NCBI GenBank assembly: GCA_964017065.1
Contig: OZ024787.1
Coordinates: 7,268,996-7,332,995 of the forward strand
Reading direction: 5' to 3'
DNA from: Haliclona indistincta
Taxonomy: Eukaryota > Porifera > Demospongiae > Haplosclerida > Chalinidae
Length of the DNA: 64,000 nt
Under the pieces are notes generated by a model that was not told where the DNA came from, did no database searches, and was given only the letters and a program-made list of their open reading frames with translations. This document shows positions 33,906 through 46,274 of this stretch, one piece after another. The stretch's first letter is position 1. Every line of letters starts with the position of its first letter. A program made the translations under genes and the position numbers.

Positions 33906-34816
33906 TTAACATTGTGGTTCTTCAACAATGTTGCATCGTTTAGGACGAATCTTCATCTGAACCTTTGTATAAAAGCGCAAAACACCACCATCATGCCAAG
34001 AGAGCCTATTGGCACCTGGCGTGTAGTATCCAGTATAGTTCTCTGGAGTATGGAGCACATATTTACCATTTAAATTGGAATTATGGCATGCTTTATACCA
34101 CCATGCTCCTCCATATATTTTAGCACAGTTACCACTACCAGCAGCATCATTGTCACGATCTCGAGTACTAAATGCTTGTCCATTTTGCCGTACCATTGAA
34201 TCATGTGTTCCTCCCACTCCACTGGCCTGGCCAATAGTCAGTCGATAGTTAGTGTCAGCTCCGCCCACTTTAAACAGCTGGTAGGTCCACACGATAGAGG
34301 GCACAGTCCTGTTCCCCAGTTCAATCCTCAGTTCCACGTCCTCTCGTGTGGTGAGGCAGTGTATGTTCTCCAGTCCATACCAAAATTCTCCCTCCAAGTC
34401 TCCAAACCCGTTGACATAGTCAGTCCAGTTGAGGTAGAAATCAACAGAGCCATTAATCCTGCGCTGTATGACCATCCACTTGCCTCCATCACTCGTCATG
34501 TCACAGCGAGCATAATGCTTGACTGAGCCACTAACAAAGGCATGATTGATTTCTTTGCATATATTAGTCACTTGATAAGTACCGGTAGTGGACCATGGAG
34601 CCACATTCTTGATCTGTAGCATAGTGACAGCTTTATCTCCAAATGAAGCAGCACTTGACTTACTTGACAGCAATCCTTGAGGCTAGCCTCACTGCAAGTC
34701 CTCTTCACTGCAGCTGCTTGATCCATTAGTTGCTGATAGGTGTAGCTGCAGTTACTAGGACTCCCTGTCACACTGGCCAGGATAATGGCCACTATCACAA
34801 CACTGAGATAATACAT
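33906..34816 (-). CDS. FReD10: secreted fibrinogen-related protein next to INTS1
   Basis: Exons 34816-34664 and 34613-33906, with a 50-bp intron; 286 residues. Variable patches: GGTHDSMVRQNGQAF, TRDRDNDAAGSGNCAKIYGG, WWYKACHNSNLNG, YYTPGANRLSWHDGGVL. The last codon differs, so the tail ends EEPQC without the final Ser. Its TATA element is damaged: the position reads TATTAAG because of a 2-bp deletion, so promoter strength may be reduced. It is the array copy nearest to INTS1 and is transcribed away from it. Confidence 0.9.
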
Positions 34817-35320
34817 AGCTACCAGGATATGTCGTATTGGATGCTGTGCTGTGTCTTAATACCCTCACCAGACCTGTTTACGATAAACTGATAGACTGCA
34901 TGGCGCTAGATTGCTAGACTGTGTGGCGCTAACCTGACTGCATGACGCTGGATTGCTAGACTGTATGGTGCTACAGATTATTGTTAGATATACTCTATGT
35001 TATGCTAGCTATCTCATTGATTGTGCAACACAAAACTCCCACAAACACGTTTCTTGCTAGGATCAGGAAGCCAACTGGATCAGTAGCTATTATATCAACT
35101 ATCTACTGCTACAATCACTATTAATTATGTACCACTTGCCTGTCTCAGTGGTCAGCAGATGATTGCTTGTTCATTTCAATTTTGCTCCAGATTTTGGTTA
35201 TCACAGAATTTTGGTTGTTTGATCTAAGATCTTGTGAATGGCATGTCCATTTTCAACATAGCTGCAAACATGTAAAATCACTAAAGCAGTATTAAAGTAT
35301 CATATTTCTGCACCTCTCAG
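34817..35320. other. Junction between FReD array and INTS1
   Basis: Up to about 35190 the sequence is ordinary FReD upstream flank (shared with FReD5 flank at 18240-18435 and FReD6 flank at 21290-21390). Beyond it is unique sequence with a pyrimidine-rich acceptor (ttctgcacctctcag) ending at 35320. I find no INTS1 5' exon or promoter here. Confidence 0.7.
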
Positions 35321-38300
35321 ATGACCAAGCTGTTACACGAGTTACTGAGTGCAGTAGCCATCAACTGCCACAACCACACTGAGGAGGATGTGAAGGTAAT
35401 AGAGATCCTGGTGGGACTCCGCCTCAAGACACGCCTCTTCTCTGCTCAATACATCTCATGTATCAAGTGAGTATACTGACCATACTTATGTACTATTCTT
35501 GTATATTCCTGTAACTATATTCCTGTATATTCGTAATTCCTGTATATTTCCAGAGAACTCATTGGTAGTCATCCTGACAATCTCTCCACGTCACTGAAGA
35601 CAGTAGTTCATAATGAGTTGACTCAGTCGTCCAGGGGCTCACCAAACATGACCTTACTCACTATGATGATACACAGCTGGGCCGAGGAGGCTGCGATGGT
35701 CTGTCAACATGCATTAAATTTCAAACACTTGTTGTCTAACATTTGATGTGCAATTTCCTTATCTTCAGATTCTTGGTGAAGTGTTCCAGAACTTTCTTGC
35801 TCATAAAGAGGACTATTTGCGTGCTTTGCGTGTGTTCCTGAGAGAGCTTGTTCGTCAGGTCAAGGTTGATCTGTTTCCGTTCACTAGCTTCACGCGTGCT
35901 CTTATGCAAGAGAGAAAAGAGACTAGTTTTAGCAGCTTGGACCATTCTGCTAAGGTGACAGCTATAGGATTGAGATAGTGGGATGAGTGAGTGAGTGAGT
36001 GGGTGGGTGAGTGAGTGAGTGAGTGAGTGAGTGGATGAGTGGGTGGGTGAGTGAGTGAGTGAGTGAGTGAGTGAGTGAGTGAGTGAGTGAGTGAGTGAGT
36101 GAGTGAGTGAGTGAGTGTGTGAGTGAGTGAGTGGATGAGTGGATGAAAGACTGGAGAGGTCATTTTGGGCGATTGAATGAGTTTGTGATTGTTTTTTTTT
36201 GTTCTATTACAGGAGCGTATAGCGCTATCAATAGCTGACCTCATCTCATGCAGTTGTATGCTAACTGCTAATATATTGATCAGAGAGGCCTTCACTGGCT
36301 ACACCAAGGGAGAGAAAGCCAGTATGCAACCCTTTTGCTGCCTCGTTCATGTTGTCACTCTTTCTATCCCTGTAGTGATATCTCAGTTGAAGGAGTTTTT
36401 TGTGACACTAGGTATAATCCAGCGTGATGCTGTGTGGTGGGTGCACACTGTCCTACCGACCTTCCTGCGCCCTCAACCAGCTAGCTATAAGACATGGTAG
36501 GTAGCACGCTCTACTGACTTGAGAATGTAATGCTTTACACTTTCTGAAAAGCTTACTCTTTAACACATTTAATGTTTAAATGTAATCCTGTGCTCCTGGT
36601 ATTCTATGTCTCTCTTTGTCTCAGTCTTCGTAAGGTGCTGTTCCTGGAGTCAGCTGAGTCCTACACTGGTAAAGATAGCTGGCCTCCTGACGGTGATAGA
36701 CAGTAAGCACAGTGTGTATGATATATACATCTACAGCTTGCCCGTCCTTACAGGCAAATTCTTCCTCTGATGTACGAGGCGTCATTGCAAGGAGACACTC
36801 TACTGCGTGTGTTAGTAATAGGGCTCACTAGAGAGCTGCCCCTCCCACCTAGTGATGCGCTGGATATCGCTGATAAACTAGTGGCTCGTGCTGCCAACTC
36901 ACATACATCAGGTACGTCACAAATCACAAAAAAATAATATTTTTGTCTGTTAAATTTTCGTTCTCAGTTATAGTTGCAAATATGCCTTAGTGTTTCGCAT
37001 GTTTCGTCATTGAATGACAAAACTTTTCTGATTTACGTACATTTATGGTAATTTCAGGTTCAGCGTTGATACGATCCTTGTAAATGTGTCTTTGTGCAAC
37101 CTAGTTGCTCGTAAATCAGCCCTATTTCTAAATTTTGTATTTCCTCTGATCATCTTTCTCATCTCAGGGATCCCTAAGCTACCTAGCTTAGAGAGGAAGG
37201 AGCTGTTCAGTGCCGTGTTTGATATCACCAGCTATCGTCCTCCTGCCAGTATACAGCTGCCACCAGAGTGAGTGTGACTCCGCCTCCTAGTCACTATCAC
37301 CCTCTCCTTATCCCTCCCTAGTTACACACCTCCTGACCTTGCTATATCCAAGCTCTACTGGAAGGGATGGATTCTACTGCTAGTACTGGCAGCATACAAC
37401 CCAACAACCATCGGTGAGTACAAGATTGATGTGTATGTTGTGCAGCGGTTTGTGAAGTTCTTGCATAGCGGTGTCAAAAGCGGAAGTATGACATTGACCA
37501 ATTGAACGCTTGAATAGCTGAATACACATGATTAGAGGCGAATTTAATTGGTCAACATATACCTGTACTTCCGCTTTTGACATCGCTTGTGCAAGAACTT
37601 CACAAACTGCTGTGAGCTACAATAGACATAGCTGCCTGCAGAAACAGTGTTGCAATCTGAATGTTCATAGTTGCACACTCGACAACAACAAGTAACAACA
37701 TTTCACATTGTGTCATAAGAACTTCTTACGTGTTGTGTGATTTGAAATACCGTACAGTGGGAAATTTTTGTGAGAGAAAATTTCCCAAATACGCGAGATA
37801 GAGCATTTCGTGAATCAGCGCTATTGCCCTATCTTTGTCAACTAAAACAAGACATTCGCGCATGAAATTTTCACGAATACTCTGGAAATTCGCCAAAAAA
37901 TTCTTCTGCGAAATTTTCTCACTATACAGTAACAATGGTGTATTTGAAATTGTTTTAAGTGACACACGTTGCATTGTGTACAGCCTTTACTGTGCAAATA
38001 TAATGCATATTTTAACTGTATAGGATCTGTTGGTTGGAATGAGTATCCTACGTTGAGAGCTATGATGGAAATGGTGACCACCAAGTGAGCTTCACAAACT
38101 ATCATTCATTCTACACTCACTGCTTTCTCCCGTTCCAGCAACTACACATTTCCATCCTCCATGACGCTTGAAGTCACACCAGACGATGTCATGGAGACTC
38201 CTGAGAGCGCCATTGCTCGGGAAGTTCAGGTAAAAAATTAAAAATCTCTTTCAATAAGCTTCTCTCTTTTCTTGCAGCTGTCTAAGATGGAGAAGGAGAG

Positions 38301-41300
38301 TATACTGGAGTATGAGAACCATCTTGCATCATCCTCTCATCAGAGCACGGTCATAACTGAGTCTAACAGTTACCTGTTGAACCAGGTCACTCTCAGAGAC
38401 CCAAAGTAAGCTCACAATTCATAGCAAACTGTAAGTGACGATTAGACGATAAATGTTGTACATGTTAATGCTATACAGCGAGTGATGTGTTTTGAATCAC
38501 ACAACTTTTCATTGACTAGAGTTTCTATCGAGGGCTATTACAATTATTAGCTCAACCTATTGAGATTAAATATTTTAACCAAATTTCCTCCATCTACAGA
38601 GGTCCAGCGAGGCGTCTCATACCATCAGTGATAGAGCTGGTGAAGACAGTGAACAAGTCACTCAAACTAGGTCAGCTGCTGTGCCAGTGCAGGGAACCTG
38701 ACTTCCTCCTCAGCATCATACAGCGACAGGTCAGTCCACTAGGACAACGTCCTCTGGTAGAGAATGATAGTGAAGGAAGGATACAACAAAACTTACCTCT
38801 GTCCAAGGGACAAGTGTATGTGGTACCAAGTGCTTGTTTTCCAATACCTACAGTACCTCTATAGAGTGATAGAGTGTATAGCCTCATTATAAAAGGGCAA
38901 AAAAATCACGACCAGGTTCTACTGCATAACTGTCAAATAATGTAGCTGAACAAGGGTTAAAATTCATTCAATGTTGGGTATTTTATAATTCTTTCACAGG
39001 GCACAGAACGGTCCATGGGTTGGTTGAAGGATCTTGTTGAAGGTAGTGCCCATAGCTCACTGGAGGCCCTTCCTGTGCCGTGTCTCTGTGAGTTCCTGAT
39101 CTCCAGCTACCAGGAGATGTGGTGGGTGGGACCAGATGGTGACCACGCCCCTTCATCATCGAATCGAACTCAACACAAACGAAAACAAAAAATGAAAGAA
39201 AAGGTCAGTCTATGGATACACAAGCAATTTTGCAAATTTGGTTCACAACTTTTGAATCAATTTTTCTGTTTCAAATTTTTAGTTGCACAGAAAAATTTTA
39301 TGAGGTCATCCATGCTATTTTATATTACTATTTTCCAGACACTACAGCAGCATCAGCAGCTGGTAGAGAGGCTGCGTACCATGCTAGTGGATGCCTCCTG
39401 TTCCTCCTCCGTCACACTGGACGTGCTCCATTTTTTCCTCGAGAAACTGACCCACCCTCAACTGACATCACGTCACCTAGCACTAAGAGTGAGCAAAATC
39501 GAACATGCAAAATGTAACTCACACAAGATCATTGACTGTTTGACACCATTGTGTGTGTATAGTATATTTTTACTTACTTTTACATTTTGGTTGATTTGTC
39601 ATAGACACACACATTAATTATTAATGTATCTTTTCTCTTACAAATGAGCATGTAACTATGCAATCTTCTTATCCAGGCTCTCAAGGAGATCCTCACCTCT
39701 CCTTCTGTCCCATCTTCCAATACTTCATCCTCTCACTTATTTTCAGACACGGAGGACGAAGACTCAGCGTTCACTTTCTCTGCTGCTCCAGCGTCGACTA
39801 ATCCGCTATCCTGGCTGCTCGAGGCAATTCCCTCTCTTCCTCAATTCTTCTCTCTCTCGTCTTCCATATCTACTCTCATTGCCCGTGCTTGTCAGGTTGA
39901 AACAACGCTGCTTCTTTTTCTCGGTTATCTAGTGTTTCTCACAACTCACGCCAAAGATGACAGTATGGGTGACCTCATGATTGACCTGTCGTCAACCATT
40001 GTGCGCCGGTTTGCTATTATCAAGAAGGTATTGCGTATCCAATGCGCCAGTATTACTCAACCGATTATCACTATCAGCGAGCTACTGAGCATGCTCAGAA
40101 ATGTCCTAGACCAGTTCCTATACCAGGGAAGGCCCGTACCTGAGAGCGTGTCAGAGAAGGACATAGTCCTGATTGTGTTTCCTGCCGCTGGAGTGGGTGA
40201 GGTGTCTCTGCCTCATTCCTTATTGGAAGCCATTCTCTTTCTTCTCCCACTTGTTCCTCGCACTCAATGCAGCAACTATCTTACCGAACTGTTCTTTCCA
40301 AGTGACCAACTCCTCCCACGTGTGGTTTCCTTGTCGACCAGTCAACCCCTCCCACTTGTCTCCGAGCATATATGGGGTCACATTTTATGCAGTTCAGATT
40401 TATCGCTAACATCAGGTGTGGTCAAATATCTAACTCCACCCCAGCTGTGTCGTATGATACAACTCTCTGGTATCAGCCATAAGAGTGTGGAGATTGTTCT
40501 AGAAGAGCTAGACCGCCTGTCGGCTACTCCTGTGCTGTTTCGTGAGGGCATGAGAGATGTGGCTACACTGACAGAATGTGTGTGTACTCGTATGGTGAAT
40601 GAAAGAAGGAACGGGGTTGGTACCAAGTTCCTTACCTACCTTCAGGGTAAGCTGGGCTCTTCTCCCTCTCACCCTCCCTCCGTAAGTGAGTTGCTGTTTC
40701 CATCTCTACCACCTTTGCTATCACCGTGCCCCAAGACCCGATCAGCGCCTCTCTCCTCGTCTCTTCCTCATACTCCTTCTCGTAACGTAACTAAGCAACT
40801 CATATTGTCCTGTTTCTCAACCGCTTCTGGAACATCTGAGGCTAGCACTCGCAAGTTAGTCACGCTTTTACAAAAATCATTATCTGACAATCACGATGAT
40901 TTCTCTGATACACTAAAATTCATAGTTACCACAATTGCTGTTCAACTTGATGTCTCTGAGTCGAAAGAAGCAGTCTTGGTTTTTGCTCGAAATCCTTCTT
41001 CTCCTCTTCTCTTTTCTCTTCTCATGAAACTTGCTCGGCGACATCGAAGTGTGTTACAGCCTCTGAAAGAGACAATATCTTCCTTTGTCAGCTTTGTCTC
41101 TGGACAGAAGGTTCCTCTTTTGTTCTCAGCTGCTCTCAAGTCTTGTACACAACAGCTTGAAAAGGAGGAGGTGGGGAGGAAAGACCAGGCAGCCATTTTG
41201 TTGGGTTTGAAAGAGGCAACGTTTGACAAGGCTTTAGTGCCGTGCAGCGAGATGGTGAAGCGTGGGAGTAGGAAGGTGGAAGAAGTGATGGTTAAGATAG

Positions 41301-44300
41301 CTAGGAAATCTGTCACAGAAGGGAGGGAAAAAGAAGCGTTCCAGCTATTGACCGCTCTCTACACCACCTTCTCTGGGTCACCACTCTCTTCGCTGAATCT
41401 GCTACCAGTTAACGATATTCATAAACCGATGGACTGCTCTTCTAGTGACCCCGCCCCTCTATTGTCAATTCAGGGACTTGTGTGTGACCTGTTAGAAATA
41501 CTTGACCCCAATCTGCTCCAGGTTTGCATGTCTGAAGGTCAAAAGGTCATCTTTGGTAGAGGAGAAAACGAGAAGACGATAGTGCCCTACCAGCAGAGCT
41601 ACTTGTTAGGACGAGTGGTCCATCAGAGCAGCTGGCTTGTGGTCAGGGAGACCATCAAGGCTCTGCTCAACACACAATCACAGAACAAGTGAGTGAGGGT
41701 CTATGACAACCTCTAATTGTTTCATATCTAAAATCTGTAATTTGGTTACTATTCTCCATTTGTTCTTTTGATTCTCGATCTATTTCTTTCAGATCATCAA
41801 TCGTACCAGGAGCTGTTCTAGACATGTTGTGGGCATGTCTCCATTGCCCTTCACTTTGGCAGGGAAGGGTGAAGAAAGAAGCTGTCATCAACAGCAACCT
41901 GAGCTTGGTGAGTCTAGTCAAATTGCTTTCGTCAATGTAATACCTCTGTTTGTTTCAAGTCATATGGACACTTGTATAGTATTCTTTGTTTTCTTTCTAG
42001 GGAATTGTTGAGCAGAGCCATCTTGTTTTAACTCCTTCTCAACTCACATGTCTGTTGGATTATATACTTGATGAAGCAGCTCTTGTCACAAATGAGTATG
42101 TGAACATGTACATTATGATGGGATATATCATCCGTTTCATTGTTGTGTGTCCATTATTGCTACAGCGATGCTGTCAGTGATGTCATCTTTTCACGGCTAC
42201 CACTTGTTGTCACCTGCTGTAACCATAGCAATGATCTGTCTGTAGCCTGCAAACACTTGTTAGAACAAACCGATAAGTGAGTCACTACTATCACCTTCAC
42301 TACTATCACCATCACTACTATCACCTTCACCCTCACAACTATCACCCTCACTACTATCATCATCACTACTATCACCATCACTACTATCACCATCACTACT
42401 ATCACCATCACTACTATTACCATCACTACTATCACCATCACTACTATCACCATCACTACTATCACCTTCACTACTATCACCATCACTACTATCACCGTCA
42501 CTACTATCATCATCACTACTATCACCATCACTACTATCACCATCACTACTATCATCATCACTACTATCACCATCACTACTATCACCTTCACTACTATCAC
42601 CATCACTACTATCACCATCACTACTATCACCATCACTACTATCACCTTCACTACTATCACCATCACTACTATCACCATCACTACTATCACCTTCACTACT
42701 ATCACCATCACTACTATCACCATCACTACTATCATCATCACTACTATCACCATCACTACTATCACCATCACTACTATCACCATCACTACTATTACCATCA
42801 CTACTATCACTACTATCACCTTCACTACTATCACCATCACTACTATCACCATCACTACTATCACCATCACTACTATTACCATCACTACTATCACCTTCAC
42901 TACTATCACCATCACTACTATCACCGTCACTACTATCACCATCACTACTATCACCATCACTACTATCACCATCACTACTATCACCATCACTACTATCACC
43001 ATCACTACTATCACCGTCACTACTATCATCATTACTCTCACTCTACTCTCACTACTATCAGCATCACTACTATCACCATCACTACTATTACCATCACTAC
43101 TATCACCATCACTACTATCACCATCACTACTATCACCTTCACTACTATCACCATCACTACTATCACCATCACTACTATCACCGTCACTACTATCATCATT
43201 ACTCTCACTCTACTCTCACTACTATCAGCCTCACTACTATCACCATCACTACTATCACCATCATTACTGTCATTATCATCACCATCATGGTCACCTCCAC
43301 TCCACAGGCGCTCCTCTCTGTCGTGGTTGCTACTAGTGCAGCTGTATCATACTGACCAGCGTGTTGCTAGCATGGTGGGATCCCGCTCACAGCGCCTCAT
43401 GAGAGCTTCCCTTGCATCACCGCTACCAACAAGAGTAAGCTTTATGACATTCATATAATGTATGGTCAAATTTTATGCTTGCTCGTGTTTTGTTACAGGT
43501 GGATACTCAGCTTCACCATCTCTTGTCCACCATGATGTCCTCCTCGCCTGACAAAGAGTGTGTTAGGAAGATGACATCAGCTAGTCTGCTCTGTAGACAC
43601 ATCGCAATCACACACCCCTCACTACTTCTTAGGTGAGGAGATATTTCACACATATGCATGCTTGCTCACTCACTCACTCACTCACTCACTCACTCACTCA
43701 CTCACTCACTCACTCACTCACTCACTCACTCAGTCAGTCAGTCAGTCAGTCAGTCAGTCAGTCAGTCAGTCAGTCAGTTAGTCAGTCAGTCAATTAATCA
43801 ATCAATCAATCAATCGCTCACCCACCCACCCACTCACTCAATCATTCACCCATTTTGCTAAGTCAACCAGTTACCTACCCATCTTCACACTGACAAACTA
43901 ACCATTCTCGATCTCTCTCCTCAGACATCTGTCTATGTTGGGCTGGTTGTTGAGAGGTCGGGCTCACCTCACTCCTAAACAGTTTCAACTGAACAACCAT
44001 CAACACGTCTTCAACAACGTGTTCCATCTTCTGGAGCTACTGCAACCAGTGATCTTTGAAACAGTAAGTAAAACTGCACAATACGTCCTCATTCAGCATT
44101 GTTGTGTGTATGTTCCTTATTAATGTATTGATGTGTCTGAAATTCATGTCTTTTATGGAACCCCTCTTAGAGGACACCCCTCATCCTCTATGTATAATAA
44201 CCCCTGACCAGAGGACACCCTCTCTGTAATGAACACTTACTGAATCCTAAATATAACCCACATAATGTATATAATAAACCCCTGACCAGAGGACACCCTC

Positions 44301-46274
44301 TCTATAATCAACAATTTTTGTTGGTCCCAATGGTGTCTGTCTTAGAGAGGGTCCACTGTACATGTAATTGTTCTTTTTTGTAGGATGAAGCGCTCAACAG
44401 TTGCCTGGAGCCGTTGTTTGACTTTCTACAGCAGCAGTGCCTAGATCATCAGAAGTCTCACACTCTAGTAGTGAAGATGTCTACATTCCTCCTCCAGTAT
44501 CTGTACCGCAGCAGGCAGTCAGCTACCACCATCATCACTCGTCACGTCTCTACTCTCAGGTAAAAATGTACTTTTAAAATGTAATTGGAAATAATGTACG
44601 TACCATAATATTTTTATTTCTCATCCTGCAGTAGTGCACTTTTAGCTATAAATTTTCGCAGATGATTACATACTCATAACTAATTCATTTTTCTTCAGAG
44701 GCCTGGCTGAAGTTCTGCCTAAGCACAAGTCTGCTCTTCAGCCGCTTATTGATAGTGTTCCCGCCATCAGTAGCAGCAGCGACGAGGGTCCACAGAAATC
44801 TCTAGACCCCTTGCTCACAGGGGGTCCAGCAATATTGCTGTCACCGGCAACAGGTCAACAACACAGCTACCAACAGCTCTTACCATTTCTCAAGAAACTA
44901 GAGCACGGACAATCACAAGAAAGTGAGCATAATTATATCATACTCATGCACGGTTTCATTTCAAAATTGTTGCAAGGAGGGCTGAAGCACGTATTAAGGG
45001 AAAATTGTGGGGCGAGATAGTTATAGACGCTAAGACCTATACTGGTCAGTGGTGTTCAAGAGGGACAATTAGAATAGTTTGAGGGGTGAGCACCCTCCTA
45101 AAATAATGAAACACTGCATTCACATACACGTCATAATAAATTTCATTCGAACATTATTTTATACAATCCTTGTTGATGTTTGTAGGTATCTCTCGTGTGC
45201 TAAGAGATCTTGATGACAGTTCTTTGAGATCTGTCGACATTTTGAAACACTTTGTGGTATGTGGTTGTGCTCACTCAAATTTGTTATACTTCTTTTTCTC
45301 TAAAGCCCGAGCTCTGCAGACTGATACAAGACCCCGCCCACTCTAGTAAAGCACTATCACATGACTTACTGCTAAGGCACCTGCGCCATCGCCCAAGGTA
45401 CGACAGCTGCTTCTTTAAAATTAAAACTAACAACATTACATTCTCATATCTAGCACTGTTGAGGAGGTGTTCCCCTCTTTGGTAGCGTGTTTGGAGTCAC
45501 ATAACCACTCTGTTGTCATGGCAGCAGTTAGCTCAGTTTGTGACATTGCACTACTCTGTAAAGGTACATACGTACTGTGATATTTGTAGGCATAGAGGAG
45601 ATAAATATTGTTGTGTTAAAAAAACATGATATTGTCCCTCGAGAATTAAAATAGCTTTTGCAATTTCTATTCTTGAATGGCGTCCACAAAGGGGGAGTCC
45701 TTTATAGCAGTAGCGCAACTACCGTGAGGCAGAGGAGGCGCGCTTTTGCCCAACCAAATTTTTTTATGAACGTATTATATCTTGCCTAGTACAGCTGTCT
45801 TGCCTGACACAGATGTCTCTATCTTGCTTTTCACTCCACTCCATCCAGGATACGTACCGCGAACACGCCATGCTTTGGCGCTGCTATAGCGCTACGAGGC
45901 AGTAAAATGACGTAATTCAATGAATATATTTGCAAAAAAATCGCTCACGCGCGTGCCTCATCAGTTACAAATTTCTAGTTACACCCCTGTTTATCTCATA
46001 ATAAAACAACAGTAATATTGCATGATAGTAAGCTAGCATGTCAACCGTAGAGCGTAAACGTGATCAAGCCATATAATACCATCCTGTATGCTCGCTGTTG
46101 CAAGAAGTACGAATAGCTATTTCTATTGAAATATCTTTCTTTCTCTCCACTACAGCGTCTGATGCATCTCTCCTTCTCACTAAACTCTTCCAGCTCTCTC
46201 TTCATCCCTCATTGAACTGTTCACCAGAACTAATAAAAACAGTCAATTCATTCATGATTCAATCATTCGCATAA
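35321..46274 (+). CDS. INTS1: Integrator complex subunit 1 (5' exons absent from window)
   Basis: INTS1 is the large helical-repeat scaffold of the nuclear Integrator complex, which cleaves snRNA 3' ends and terminates promoter-proximal RNA polymerase II. I traced 28 exons with continuous phase: 35321-35466, 35554-35698, 35769-35954, 36213-36321, 36376-36496, 36625-36702, 36754-36911, 37168-37267, 37322-37413, 38024-38084, 38139-38229, 38278-38405, 38600-38729, 39000-39203, 39339-39488, 39677-41688, 41793-41907, 42001-42095, 42166-42276, 43308-43434, 43499-43632, 43925-44063, 44384-44559, 44699-44922, 45186-45256, 45306-45397, 45454-45563, 46156-46274; 1807 residues. Diagnostic segments include IIQRDAVWWVHTVLP, LVIGLTRELPLPPSDA, DLAISKLYWKGW, LKLGQLLCQCREPDFLLSI and LLELLQPVIF, matching human INTS1 as I remember it from about residue 390 to the end. 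The first codon ATG sits immediately after a splice acceptor, so it is an internal exon and not necessarily the start. The 2-kb sixteenth exon is unusually long for this gene. Confidence 0.93.
35983..36134. repeat. (GTGA)n microsatellite in INTS1 intron 3
   Basis: Nearly pure gtga tetranucleotides with a few gtgg/gatg interruptions. It produces a spurious Thr-His-Ser-Leu-rich minus-strand frame. Confidence 0.95.
42283..43270. repeat. 15-bp minisatellite filling INTS1 intron 19
   Basis: About 60 copies of a cactactatcaccat-type unit with (c/t)t(t/c/a)-position variants fill nearly the whole 1.03-kb intron 42277-43307. Since 15 is a multiple of 3, long frames result on both strands (His/Tyr-rich and Val/Ile-rich), none of which is a gene; a near-duplicate block gtcactactatcatcattactctcac occurs in part at 43013 and 43182. 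Confidence 0.95.
43668..43818. repeat. (CACT)n-(CAGT)n-(CAAT)n compound microsatellite
   Basis: Lies in INTS1 intron 21. The three blocks differ by successive single-base changes of one tetranucleotide. Confidence 0.95.
45640..46040. repeat. Candidate MITE in the last INTS1 intron
   Basis: Ends resembling cagtagcgcaacta (about 45700) and tagttacacccctg (about 45990) with a tttat motif outside each suggest a hAT-like MITE; the duplication is imperfect, so this is tentative. It explains the large size of intron 27. Confidence 0.35.

Noticed and set aside
35855..36295. 146-residue minus-strand frame rich in Thr-His-Ser-Leu
   Set aside because: Translation of the (GTGA)n microsatellite and antisense of INTS1 exon 3.
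42160..43458. 293- and 393-residue frames on both strands
   Set aside because: They are generated by the 15-bp minisatellite inside INTS1 intron 19 and overlap spliced INTS1 exons in other frames.
35321..46274. Fanconi-pathway (FANCI-like) helical-repeat protein
   Set aside because: I considered it first because of the helical repeats, but exon-by-exon translation matches INTS1 segments (for example IIQRDAVWWVHTVLP and LGQLLCQCREPDFLLSI) with matching spacing.
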